NCBI RefSeq assembly: GCF_042648965.1
Contig: NZ_JBHRYJ010000001.1
Location: 1,240,001-1,304,000, forward strand
Source: Ferrovibrio xuzhouensis
GTDB lineage: Bacteria; Pseudomonadota; Alphaproteobacteria; Ferrovibrionales; Ferrovibrionaceae
DNA: 64,000 nt
Direction: 5' to 3'
Below are positions 42,855 through 52,350 of this stretch, one piece after another. Position 1 is the first letter of the stretch. The number at the start of each line of letters is the position of its first letter. The translations under genes and the position numbers were made by a program. Below the pieces are notes generated by a model. The model saw nothing but the letters and a program-made list of their open reading frames with translations. It did not search any database and was not told the DNA's origin.

Positions 42855-43544
42855 TCAGCATTCGCCTTCGTCGCTCCAGTAGGGCGGCAGGTCGCCGCCG
42901 GCTTCTTCCGGCTCGGACAGCGACGGTGGCGTCAGGTCCGGCAGTCGGATATCCAGCTGCGGCTGCTTGGCCATTCCCTCAAGACCCATCCGGCCCAGAT
43001 TCTGCGGCATCATTCCCATCGGCGGCAGCAGCGGACGCCGCTGGGCCGCCGCGGCATCGCGTTGCGGCGGCTGATGGCTGTTGCAGGTCCGGCGCAGGGT
43101 TGCAGCCAGGGTCTGCGCCAGGTTGCGCACCACATAGAGATCGCGTTCCGACCAGTCGGCGGCGCCGGCCGGCCGTTCACAGCGGAACACCGCCGCCGGG
43201 GCATTGACGCCATCGACCAGCAACAGGTCGAGCCGGTTGGCATCCACCGCGCTGCCGTCATGCAGGGCCGGGGCGTTGTTGGTGACGGTGGCTTCAAGGC
43301 CGCGACTGGCGGCTTCGAGATAGGCTTCGGTGGCGTCGCGCGGGATCACCGCACCCTGCTGGATGCGGCCGTCGAGGGTATCGACCATGCGCTGGCAGAC
43401 CATGCTGCCGTCCTCGGCGAAGAACCAGATGCTGACCCGCTGGGCCCGCGCCACTTCGGCGGCATCGAGGCAGATCGCCTCGCAGAGAGCACCGATACCG
43501 GCGGCACCGACCGAATACAATGCAGCTTCCTGGGTCCTGAGCAT
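42855..43544 (-). CDS. GAF-domain protein
   Basis: A 229-residue protein. Residues about 15-150 form a GAF-like sensory domain (EVARAQRVSIWFFAEDGSMVC, FRCERPAGAADWSERDLYVVRNLAQTLAATL). The remaining 75 residues are Pro/Met-rich and disordered, ending in an acidic YWSDEGEC. There is no kinase, cyclase or HTH output domain, so it may sense a ligand and act through a partner. Three GGTAATG/CATTAC half-sites lie about 70-105 bases upstream. I cannot name the gene. Confidence 0.7.
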   Translation of the reverse strand: MLRTQEAALYSVGAAGIGALCEAICLDAAEVARAQRVSIWFFAEDGSMVCQRMVDTLDGRIQQGAVIPRDATEAYLEAASRGLEATVTNNAPALHDGSAVDANRLDLLLVDGVNAPAAVFRCERPAGAADWSERDLYVVRNLAQTLAATLRRTCNSHQPPQRDAAAAQRRPLLPPMGMMPQNLGRMGLEGMAKQPQLDIRLPDLTPPSLSEPEEAGGDLPPYWSDEGEC

Positions 43545-43616
43545 GAGATCCGCTCCCGTGGATGAAATCCGATGGGCACAGTCTCAGCCCGAGGGCGTGG
43601 AAACGAAAGTTATCAC

Positions 43617-43648
43617 CCGGTAATGGCGACATTACTTTCCGGTAATGT
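43617..43648 (-). promoter_or_regulatory. Operator-like half-site cluster upstream of the GAF gene
   Basis: CCGGTAATG occurs at 43617-43625 and 43639-43647. Between and overlapping them, ACATTAC and GTAATGT form a 7-base-arm inverted repeat (43629-43648, 6-base spacer). This gives three half-sites in 32 bases, a pattern of cooperative binding by a dimeric repressor. Confidence 0.45.
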
Positions 43649-43702
43649 GGCCGCTATCGCCCGCATTTCCGGGTATGCAGCAGAAGCCCGTGCAACCGCC
43701 GC

Positions 43703-44995
<1,293 letters not shown>

Positions 44996-45031
44996 CTCAA
45001 CAGTCCTTCACGGCAAACGGAAATCAGGGAT

Positions 45032-46213
45032 TCAGACGGGACGGACGGCGGTGCCGTCCCAGACATGGCTGCAGCCGGCGGCTTTCGCGGCCTTTTTCAG
45101 ATCGCCGGCCTCCGGGTTGAGCGCCGCCCAGGTGGCATGGCCCTGGCGGCGCAGCTCGGCACCCGTGCTGCGCGGCGTGCCATGGGGCAGATAGACCATC
45201 GGCGGCACCGGCTGCGCCGGCAGGGCGCGCATCACGCTGTCGAGATAGAGCGTGAAGCCGGTGGCCGGCTCGCCGGCCGGCGTGGTGTAGCGGCCGCCGC
45301 GGCCGAGTTCGCCGCGCACATTGCGGGCGAACAGGCTGAAGGCGATGCCGGTGTGATATTCGAAGCCGCGGAACTCGCCGGGATCAAGCGTCACCAGCAG
45401 GTCCGGCGCCGCTGCCGAAACCTCGCGCACCAGGGCATCGAGGTCGGCAACGATCTTCGCCGCCGCATCGGGCAGCTTGAGCGCCTTCAGGCCATCCAGC
45501 GCGCGGCGCGCCGGGCCGGCCAGTTCCAGCAGCTTCAGCAGGGTCGGTGCCGCGGCGCCGCCGACCGCCTTCAGTTCAGCAGCATCCTTGCGATCCAGTG
45601 CCCGGCGGGCGGCGCGGGCCGCCTTGGGGTCCAGGCCATGGGCCTCGGTGATGGTCGGCGCCAGTTGCGGCTGGGTGATATCGAGCGACAGACCGGGCAC
45701 GCCGAGCGCGGCCACCGCTTCGGCCGCCAGCACGCCGGTCTCGACATCGGCGGCCAGCGCATCCGAACCGATCAGCTCGAAACCGGCCTGGGCGAACTGC
45801 CGCTCCGGGCGCAGCTGGCTGCCACGCACGCGCAGCACCTGGCCGGCATAGGCCATGCGCAGCGGCCGCACGGCATCGCGCAGCCGGGTGGCGGCGATGC
45901 GGGCGACCTGGAGCGTGACGTCGTTGCGCAGGCCCATCATGCGCTGCGATACCGGATCCATGACGCGGAACATCTGGCCCGCCAGTGCGACACCGGAGCC
46001 GGCCAGCAGGGTTTCCTCGAACTCGATCAGCGGCGGCTTGACCCGCACATAGCCGTGACGGGCGAAGCCGGCCAGCAGCTTCTCGCTGGCCTGTGCCTCC
46101 CATTCGGCGCGCGGCGCCAGAACGTCGCGCAGGCCGGCCGGCAGCAGGCCGGCTGCCGGGTCCACACTCTCGCTCTCCTGCGCGTCGCTGCGGGATTTGC
46201 CGCGCGGTGCCAT
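45032..46213 (-). CDS. hisZ: ATP phosphoribosyltransferase regulatory subunit HisZ
   Basis: A 393-residue class II aminoacyl-tRNA-synthetase-like protein that pairs with the short HisG to start histidine synthesis. The N terminus has LLPAGLRDVLAPRAEWEAQ, motif 2 region VMDPVSQRMMGLRNDVTLQVARIAATRL, and YAGQVLRVR, then FEYHTGIAFSLFARN. It lacks a tRNA-binding domain, as expected. The short hisG is not in this window. It lies between echA (21-base gap) and purA. Confidence 0.92.
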   Translation of the reverse strand: MAPRGKSRSDAQESESVDPAAGLLPAGLRDVLAPRAEWEAQASEKLLAGFARHGYVRVKPPLIEFEETLLAGSGVALAGQMFRVMDPVSQRMMGLRNDVTLQVARIAATRLRDAVRPLRMAYAGQVLRVRGSQLRPERQFAQAGFELIGSDALAADVETGVLAAEAVAALGVPGLSLDITQPQLAPTITEAHGLDPKAARAARRALDRKDAAELKAVGGAAAPTLLKLLELAGPARRALDGLKALKLPDAAAKIVADLDALVREVSAAAPDLLVTLDPGEFRGFEYHTGIAFSLFARNVRGELGRGGRYTTPAGEPATGFTLYLDSVMRALPAQPVPPMVYLPHGTPRSTGAELRRQGHATWAALNPEAGDLKKAAKAAGCSHVWDGTAVRPV

Positions 46214-46234
46214 ACCGTCGTCCTTCCCGTCGCC

Positions 46235-47011
46235 CTAGAGGTTCTTGAACTCGGCCTTGCGCTTGGCGGCGAAGGCGGCCATGCCTTCCTTCTGGTCCTC
46301 GGTCGCAAAGGTCGAGTGGAAGACGCGGCGCTCGAACTTGATGCCTTCGGCCAGCGTGGTCTCGTAAGCGCGGTTCACCGACTCTTTGGCGATCATCACG
46401 ATCGGCTGCGACAGCTCGCAGATGCGGTTGGCGACCTTGAGGGCTTCGTCGAGCAGCTGGTCCTTCGGCACGATACGACTGACCAGGCCGGCGCGCTCGG
46501 CCTCTTCGGCATCCATCATGCGGCCGGTGAGGCACATCTCCATCGCCTTCGACTTGCCGACGAAGCGGGTCAGCCGCTGGGTGCCGCCGGCGCCCGGGAT
46601 GGTGCCGAGGTTTATTTCCGGCTGGCCGAACTTGGCATTGTCGGCGGCGAGGATGAAGTCGCACATCATGGCAAGTTCGCAGCCACCGCCGAGCGCATAG
46701 CCGGCCACCGCGGCGATCACCGGCTTGCGGCATTTGGCGACGCGTTCCCAGTCGCGGGTGATGAAGTCTGCCTTGAAGACATCCATGTAGGTCTTGGGCT
46801 GCATTTCCTTGATGTCGGCGCCGGCGGCGAAGGCCTTCTCGGAACCGGTGACGACGATGCAGCCGATGGCGGGATCGTCCTCGAAGATGTCAACAGCCTT
46901 GCCCAGTTCCTGCATCAGCGAAGAGCTGAGCGCGTTCAGCGCCTGCGGGCGATTGAGGGTAATCAGCCCGACCGGGCCGCGCGCTTCCACCAGGATGTTT
47001 TCATACGCCAT
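46235..47011 (-). CDS. echA: Enoyl-CoA hydratase
   Basis: A 258-residue crotonase. The oxyanion loop is AFAAGADIKEM (about residues 60-70) and AVAGYALGGGCELAMMCD (about 100-117). The catalytic glutamates are in QPEINLGTIPGAGGTQRL and the following helix. It hydrates 2-enoyl-CoA in beta-oxidation. The C-terminal KEGMAAFAAKRKAEFKNL is typical. Upstream on the same strand is a small membrane-anchored protein, with hisZ-purA downstream, so it sits in a mixed housekeeping operon. Confidence 0.93.
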   Translation of the reverse strand: MAYENILVEARGPVGLITLNRPQALNALSSSLMQELGKAVDIFEDDPAIGCIVVTGSEKAFAAGADIKEMQPKTYMDVFKADFITRDWERVAKCRKPVIAAVAGYALGGGCELAMMCDFILAADNAKFGQPEINLGTIPGAGGTQRLTRFVGKSKAMEMCLTGRMMDAEEAERAGLVSRIVPKDQLLDEALKVANRICELSQPIVMIAKESVNRAYETTLAEGIKFERRVFHSTFATEDQKEGMAAFAAKRKAEFKNL

Positions 47012-47048
47012 GACACTCTTCCTTTTGCTCGCCTCTTCGCGGGCGTCG

Positions 47049-47489
47049 TTACTGGTTGGGCAGGATCTCGAACCGCACGGTCAGCCGGCCTGAGGCATTG
47101 GCATAGCCGAGCCGGAGCTGTTCGGCATCGCGCCGCCAACGATTGTCGCCGTCCGGCAGCCAGCCGAGCTGCGGCAGGGTGGCGGCATAAAACGCCCGCA
47201 CCGCCGCGATGGTGACCGGGCCGCCGGCCTCGGCGGTGACGATGCGGCCGGCCGGCTTGTCGAAGACGGTGGCGGCATCGGTATTCTCGGTCAGGCCGGA
47301 CATCAGCGGAATATCGTCGGCGACCGACAGGAAGGCCTCGGCGGCCCAGGCGTCGCCGATGAAAATCTTTACATTCCAGTGGCTTGCAAGAAAACCCGCC
47401 AGCGACAGACCCGCGCCGACCAAGAGGCCGAGACCGAGACATGCGGCTAGCGCCGGGACCGGGAGAAACCTCCAGCCGGGGCGTGACAT
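47049..47489 (-). CDS. Membrane-anchored hypothetical protein
   Basis: A 146-residue protein with an N-terminal hydrophobic helix (about residues 12-34). Its middle, TENTDAATVFDKPAGRIVTAEAGG, and the AFYAATLPQLGWLP and RWRRDAEQL stretches look conserved and recall short periplasmic proteins found beside enoyl-CoA hydratase genes in this class. I do not know its role. It precedes echA by 37 bases, so the two are probably one transcript. Confidence 0.65.
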   Translation of the reverse strand: MSRPGWRFLPVPALAACLGLGLLVGAGLSLAGFLASHWNVKIFIGDAWAAEAFLSVADDIPLMSGLTENTDAATVFDKPAGRIVTAEAGGPVTIAAVRAFYAATLPQLGWLPDGDNRWRRDAEQLRLGYANASGRLTVRFEILPNQ

Positions 47490-47603
47490 GGCCGGGAATG
47501 TGGCAGGTCAGGACCGGTTTTGGAAGCCTTTGGCGGCCGGATTACAGGGAGAAAACCGACACCGGACCAGCCCCGGATCAGCCCCCGGCTCAGCCCCGGC
47601 GGG

Positions 47604-48428
47604 TCACTTCTGGCAGGACCCGCAGTAGAAGGTCGAGCGGCCCGACTGGACGATGCGGCGGACCGGGCGGCGACAGGTCACACAATCCTGTCCCTCGCGG
47701 TCATAGACGCGGAACCGGGTCTGGAAATAGCCGAGCTCGCCGTCGGACTGCACATAGTCGCGCAAGGATGAGCCGCCGGCCTTCACCGCTTCGCGCAGCA
47801 CCGCCTTGATCGCCGGCACCAGCTTGGCCAGCCGCTCCGGCTTCACGCTGCCGGCCAGCTTGCGCGGGTCGATGCCGGCACGGAACAGCGCCTCGCAGAC
47901 ATAGATGTTACCCAGGCCGGCCACCACGGTCTGGTCGAGCAGGGCCGCCTTCATCGGGGTCTTTTTCGCGCTGAGCGCCGCGGCCAGCACGGCCGCCGTG
48001 AAGGCATCATCGAGCGGCTCCGGCCCCAGCCCAGCCAGCAGTTTATGGCCTGCGATGGCGTCCGGTTCGATCAGGTCCATCATGCCGAAGCGGCGGGCAT
48101 CGTTGAACACCACCGTCCAGTCCTCGTCGGTGCTGAACAGGACATGGTCGTGGGGGCCGATCTCGTTGGGCCAGCCCTGACGCAGCACCATGCGGCCCGA
48201 CATGCCCAGATGGATCAGCCAGACAAGGCCGCCGTCGAGCCGGATCAGGATGTATTTCGCCCGGCGCTCCAGCGCCTCGACCCGGCGGCCGCGGATACGG
48301 GCGGCAAAATCCTTGGGCAGCGGGAAGCGCAGGTCGGGCCGGCGCGCCTCGATACGGTCGATACGGCGGCCTTCCAGCCTGAGCGCCAAGCCGCGGCGCG
48401 TGGTCTCGACTTCGGGTAGTTCCGGCAT
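47604..48428 (-). CDS. mutM: Formamidopyrimidine-DNA glycosylase
   Basis: A 274-residue bifunctional glycosylase/AP lyase for 8-oxoguanine. The N terminus is MPELPEVETTRRGL, with Pro1 nucleophile and Glu2 after Met removal. The H2TH region includes DQTVVAGLGNIYVCEALFRAGIDP. The C-terminal zinc finger is CVTCRRPVRR...GRSTFYCGSCQ with four cysteines. It is intact and standard length. It diverges from ubiE with only 50 bases between starts, a common arrangement in this class. Confidence 0.97.
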   Translation of the reverse strand: MPELPEVETTRRGLALRLEGRRIDRIEARRPDLRFPLPKDFAARIRGRRVEALERRAKYILIRLDGGLVWLIHLGMSGRMVLRQGWPNEIGPHDHVLFSTDEDWTVVFNDARRFGMMDLIEPDAIAGHKLLAGLGPEPLDDAFTAAVLAAALSAKKTPMKAALLDQTVVAGLGNIYVCEALFRAGIDPRKLAGSVKPERLAKLVPAIKAVLREAVKAGGSSLRDYVQSDGELGYFQTRFRVYDREGQDCVTCRRPVRRIVQSGRSTFYCGSCQK

Positions 48429-48478
48429 GGCTCTGTCTATACCGCGCAGGCGGCATTTCGGCTATGGTCGGCCCCGTC

Positions 48479-49240
48479 ATGACAGATCCGGGCCAAGATA
48501 CTGGAAACCAGACCCATTTCGGCTTCCGCAGCGTGCCGGTAGGCGACAAGGTGCGGCTGGTCCGCGGCGTCTTCGAATCGGTCGCCGGCAGCTACGACCT
48601 GATGAACGACCTGATGTCGGGCGGCATCCACCGGCTGTGGAAATCCGCCATGATCGACTGGCTCAGCCCCCGCGGCGCGATCCGCGTGCTGGATGTCGCC
48701 GGCGGCACCGGCGATATCGCCTTCCGCATCCTCGACCGGGCACCCCAGGCCGAGGTGCTGGTCGCCGATATCAATGCCGCCATGCTGGAGCAGGGCCGCA
48801 ACCGCGCCATCGACCAGAGCCGGCTGACCCGGCTCGACTGGGCATGCATGGATGCCGAGGCGCTGGCCCTGCCCGACCGCTCGGTCGATGCCTATACGAT
48901 TGCCTTTGGCATCCGCAATGTCACCCATATCGACGTCGCGCTGCGCGAAGCGTATCGCGTGCTGAAGCCGGGCGGGCGCTTTCTGTGCCTGGAATTCTCG
49001 AAAGTGCGCAATCCGGCGCTGGCGCAGGCCTACGACCTCTACAGTTTCAACGTCCTGCCGAAGATCGGCGGACTGGTGGCGAAGGACGAGGAGTCCTACC
49101 GCTATCTCGTGGAGAGCATCCGCCGCTTTCCCGACCAGGAAAGCTTCGCGGCGATGATCCGCGCGGCCGGCTTCGGCAATGTGCAGCACCGCGACCTCAG
49201 CTTCGGCATCGCCGCGCTGCATTCCGGCTGGCGCATCTGA
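48479..49240 (+). CDS. ubiE: Ubiquinone/menaquinone methyltransferase UbiE
   Basis: About 253 residues from the ATG at 48479 (an in-frame ATG at 48464 would add five). It carries FGFRSVPVGDKVRLVRGVFESVAGSYDLMNDLMSGGIHRLWK, the SAM loop LDVAGGTGDIAFRIL, and the UbiE region YTIAFGIRNVTHIDVAL. It C-methylates the quinone ring in ubiquinone synthesis. No strong ribosome binding site was seen for either start. It is followed by ubiB after 16 bases. Confidence 0.95.
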   Translation: MTDPGQDTGNQTHFGFRSVPVGDKVRLVRGVFESVAGSYDLMNDLMSGGIHRLWKSAMIDWLSPRGAIRVLDVAGGTGDIAFRILDRAPQAEVLVADINAAMLEQGRNRAIDQSRLTRLDWACMDAEALALPDRSVDAYTIAFGIRNVTHIDVALREAYRVLKPGGRFLCLEFSKVRNPALAQAYDLYSFNVLPKIGGLVAKDEESYRYLVESIRRFPDQESFAAMIRAAGFGNVQHRDLSFGIAALHSGWRI

Positions 49241-49256
49241 CGGATTTGCCACGCCC

Positions 49257-50786
49257 GTGCTGACCGACCTGCGCCACCTGCTCCGCCTGTTTGCCATCGG
49301 CCGCTGCCTGGCACGCCATGATGCACTTGGCATCCTGCAGCGCGACCTGCCGCTGCCAGCAGCGGCACGGACAGGCCTTGGCCTGTTCCAGGCGCTGTTC
49401 GGCAGGCGCCGGCGGAATCTGCGCGAGGGCGAGCGGCTGGCCGCCGCCTTCGGCGAGCTCGGCCCCAGTTTCATCAAGCTCGGCCAGGTGCTGTCGGTGC
49501 GACCCGATCTGGTCGGCGAGGCACTGGCTGCGGACCTCGGACAGCTGCGCGACCGCCTGCCGCCGTTTGCCGCCGCCACCGCGCGCAGCATCGTCGCGGC
49601 CGAACTCGGCCGGCCGCTGGACGAGATCTATGCCAGTTTCGATGACACCCCGGTGGCGGCCGCCAGCGTGGCGCAGGTGCATTTCGCCGAAACGACCGAT
49701 GGCCAACTGGTGGCGGTAAAGGTGCTGCGGCCCGGCGTTGCCGATGCCTTCGCCCGCGACCTTGAACTTTTTGCCTGGCTGGCAGAGGCGGCCGAGCGCC
49801 AGGTCGCCGGACTCGACCGCCTGCGACCCCGCGACGTGGTGGCTTCCCTGCGTGCCTGGGTGGCCATCGAACTCGACCTGCGTCTCGAGGCTGCCGCAGC
49901 ATCCGAACTGCGCGACAATTTCCGTGACGACGAGGATGTGATCGTCCCCGCCATCGACTGGCAGCGCACGGCGCGCCGGGCCATGACAGTGCAGCGCATC
50001 GCCGGCATCCCGATCGAGGACCGCGGCGCGATCATTGCTGCCGGCCTCGACCCGGCCGCCGTGGCCGACCGGGTGATCCGCGTCTTCCTCAAGCAGGCGC
50101 TGCGCGACGGCTATTTCCATGCCGACATGCACCACGGCAACCTGTTCGTCGCCGCCGACGGCCGGCTGGAACTGGTCGATTTCGGCATCATGGGCCGGCT
50201 CGACATGAAGACGCGGCGATTCATGGCCGAGATGCTGGGGGCGTTTCTGACCGGCAACTGGCGGCGCGCGGCCGAGGTCCACTTCGAGGCCGGCTATGTG
50301 CCGGCCGACCGCGACGTCGACGCCTTCGCCCAGGCCTGCCGCTCGATCGGCGAGCCGATCCTCGGGCGGCCGGTCGATGAAATCTCGATCGGCCGCCTGC
50401 TGGCCCAGTTGTTCCAGATCACCGAAACCTTCGGCATGCAGACGCAGACCCACCTGCTGCTGTTGCAGAAAACCATGGTGACGGTAGAGGGCGTGGCGCG
50501 CAGCCTCGATCCCAATATCAATTTCTGGGAAGCGGCCCGGCCGGTGATCGAGGACTGGGCGCGCGACAATCTCGGGCCGGAAGCCCTGCTGCGCGATGCG
50601 GCGGGCAGCCTGCTGCGGATTCTCCGCCGGCTGCCGGAAATTGCCGAACGGCTGGAGAAACCGGCCGGCGACGGGATATCCCCTGCCGCATCGCCGACGG
50701 CACGGGGACGCGACCCGATCCGCGTTCTGCAAACGGCCCTGCTCGCGGCCATTACCGGCCTGCTCGCCACCCTGCTGCTGCACTAG
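49257..50786 (+). CDS. ubiB: Ubiquinone biosynthesis kinase-like protein UbiB
   Basis: A 509-residue ABC1/ADCK-family protein needed for ubiquinone assembly. The start is the GTG at 49257; the longer frame lies inside ubiE. The family motif is GPSFIKLGQVLSVRPDL, then AAASVAQVHFA (the alanine-rich loop replacing the kinase P-loop), VAVKVLRPG, HADMHHGNL and LVDFGIMGR. Two hydrophobic segments at the C terminus anchor it to the inner membrane. It follows ubiE in the usual order, but coaBC, which often comes next, is absent and porins follow on the other strand. Confidence 0.95.
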   Translation: MLTDLRHLLRLFAIGRCLARHDALGILQRDLPLPAAARTGLGLFQALFGRRRRNLREGERLAAAFGELGPSFIKLGQVLSVRPDLVGEALAADLGQLRDRLPPFAAATARSIVAAELGRPLDEIYASFDDTPVAAASVAQVHFAETTDGQLVAVKVLRPGVADAFARDLELFAWLAEAAERQVAGLDRLRPRDVVASLRAWVAIELDLRLEAAAASELRDNFRDDEDVIVPAIDWQRTARRAMTVQRIAGIPIEDRGAIIAAGLDPAAVADRVIRVFLKQALRDGYFHADMHHGNLFVAADGRLELVDFGIMGRLDMKTRRFMAEMLGAFLTGNWRRAAEVHFEAGYVPADRDVDAFAQACRSIGEPILGRPVDEISIGRLLAQLFQITETFGMQTQTHLLLLQKTMVTVEGVARSLDPNINFWEAARPVIEDWARDNLGPEALLRDAAGSLLRILRRLPEIAERLEKPAGDGISPAASPTARGRDPIRVLQTALLAAITGLLATLLLH

Positions 50787-50796
50787 CAACCGGCCG

Positions 50797-50840
50797 GACA
50801 AAAAAGAAGAAAAAGGGAGCCGGTTGCCCGGCTCCCTTTC
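50797..50840 (-). terminator. Terminator of porin 1 (convergent with ubiB)
   Basis: The stem GGGAGCCGG/CCGGCTCCC has a four-base loop, with A-rich sequence on the left that gives a U-tract on the minus transcript. It also lies downstream of ubiB. Confidence 0.75.
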
Positions 50841-50862
50841 CAGATCAGACCGTGTGGCCGGA

Positions 50863-52056
50863 TCAGAAGTCCAGACGAATACCGACAGTCCCGAAGGTCT
50901 GCTTGTTGTCGCTGATGCTCGCGGTGTCGTAGTTGACCTTCTCGTTGCCGACGCCGGCGAAGGTCAGGATGCCGGTGGCGACCTGATAGGTCACGCCCAG
51001 CATGTACAGGGTCTCTTCGGAGCCGTTGCCGTCACCGTTGATGTTGGTCAGGTTGGTGACGCGGACCTTACGGCCCTCGACGCCGAGACCGACCGAGCCG
51101 GGCTTCGCACCATTGGTCAGATACTTCAGACCGCCGGCCCAGCCATGCTTGTTGGCGGTATTCGCGTCCAGCGATTCCTGGGTGTACAGGCCGCCGAGCT
51201 GCACCTGCGAACCGTCACCGATATTGTAGGCGAAGTTCACGCCGCTCTGATAGCCACCGACATTGTCGGTACCGCCAGCGGAGGCGAAGGTGCTGGAAGC
51301 CGGCTTGCCGGTGTACCACGACGCATACAGGGCAGCATCGACGGGACCGAACGACTCGATGTAGTTGGCTGCAGCCGCATAGACGTTCTGCATATTATTA
51401 ACGGTGCTGCTGTTCGCAGCGGCACTGAACGTCTGGCAGGAACCGGTCGTACCCGCGCTCGTGCCGCGATCTTCACAGGCATTCGGCAGATACGAGAAGC
51501 CGAGCTGCAGACCCTTGCCGGCCTTCGAACCGAAATAGCGATTCGAGGAGGTGTAGATGTTGATGTGTTCCTTGTCATTCGGAATGGCGCCGAACCACAT
51601 CTGGTAGGAGCCACCGAAGTAGTCACCGACCGAACCAGCCACCGTGGTCGAATCGCCCGGGATGGCATTCGGGGTGCCGTACAGCATCTTGTTGGGCACG
51701 AGGTCGGTCGAACCGACTTCGATACGGCCGATGTCGCGGCGTTCGACGAACAGGTAGGATTCGTCGATCTGGTCGGCTTCGGTCGAGCCTTCCAGCTCGA
51801 TGCGGCCGCCAACAACGGTGCCGTTGTCGAGAACCGAGCGGATGTTGAACCAGATTTCCGCATCCGGCGCCGCAAAGGTGGCGGCCGGCTGGTCGACCTG
51901 GCGGGCGCCGCGATCCTGAACGGAGAACGAACGGGTCATGTAGCCGCCGACGGTGACACCGATCGGAACGGCCTTGTCCTGGGCACTGGCAGCATCCGCC
52001 AGCATCAGACCGGCAGCCGCGACGAGCGCGGTCTGAAGAAGCAGCGTCTTTTTCAT
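50863..52056 (-). CDS. Outer-membrane porin, copy 1
   Basis: A 397-residue porin: a signal peptide (about residues 1-25, MKKTLLLQTALVAAAGLM... cleaved after ASA), then beta-barrel strands with aromatic girdles, ending KQTFGTVGIRLDF with the C-terminal Phe used for outer-membrane insertion. It contains NACEDRGTSAGTTGSCQTF, a loop with a cysteine pair that probably forms a disulfide. Copies 2 and 3 share the N- and C-terminal halves closely and differ in mid loops. Only this copy has two CRP-like palindromes upstream (52160-52195). It is likely induced by cAMP or another CRP/FNR-type signal. Confidence 0.9.
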   Translation of the reverse strand: MKKTLLLQTALVAAAGLMLADAASAQDKAVPIGVTVGGYMTRSFSVQDRGARQVDQPAATFAAPDAEIWFNIRSVLDNGTVVGGRIELEGSTEADQIDESYLFVERRDIGRIEVGSTDLVPNKMLYGTPNAIPGDSTTVAGSVGDYFGGSYQMWFGAIPNDKEHINIYTSSNRYFGSKAGKGLQLGFSYLPNACEDRGTSAGTTGSCQTFSAAANSSTVNNMQNVYAAAANYIESFGPVDAALYASWYTGKPASSTFASAGGTDNVGGYQSGVNFAYNIGDGSQVQLGGLYTQESLDANTANKHGWAGGLKYLTNGAKPGSVGLGVEGRKVRVTNLTNINGDGNGSEETLYMLGVTYQVATGILTFAGVGNEKVNYDTASISDNKQTFGTVGIRLDF

Positions 52057-52159
52057 CTATGGAATCCTTCGTTTGGAGTGACGTGTCAGCGTCGAGAGAA
52101 GGTTCCTGTGCGTTACCCGCAGACCGGAGCATAACCAGAGTTGCCACTGCGGCTCAGTC

Positions 52160-52195
52160 CGTGATCGCAGTCACACTGTGATCGCCATCACAGTG
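52160..52195 (-). promoter_or_regulatory. Tandem CRP/FNR-type operators upstream of porin 1
   Basis: Site A, 52160-52175, is CGTGA-N6-TCACA. Site B, centred near 52184, is TGTGA-N6-TCACA. It extends to a perfect palindrome with 9-base arms (CACTGTGAT and ATCACAGTG, 52174-52195). This agrees with the established CRP consensus. Site B is about 128 bases and site A about 111 bases upstream of the porin 1 ATG. A TTATGC at 52128-52133 on the minus strand could be its -10. Confidence 0.65.
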
Positions 52196-52292
52196 GCGGA
52201 ATCGGCACGGCAGTGTTGCCAAATGGCTACAGTGACGGCTGCAGGCATCCCGGACTGGCAACAGGCAAGAAAGCATCGGCAGGGAATTCCGA

Positions 52293-52330
52293 CAAAAAAA
52301 GAGAGGGCAGGTTTCCCTGCCCTCTCTTTT
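52293..52330 (-). terminator. Terminator of porin 2
   Basis: The stem GAGAGGGCAGG/CCTGCCCTCTC with loop TTTC is followed on the minus strand by a run of U from 52300. It is nearly the same as the hairpin after porin 3. Confidence 0.8.
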
Positions 52331-52350
52331 CTTACCCGGTAGAAACCGGA

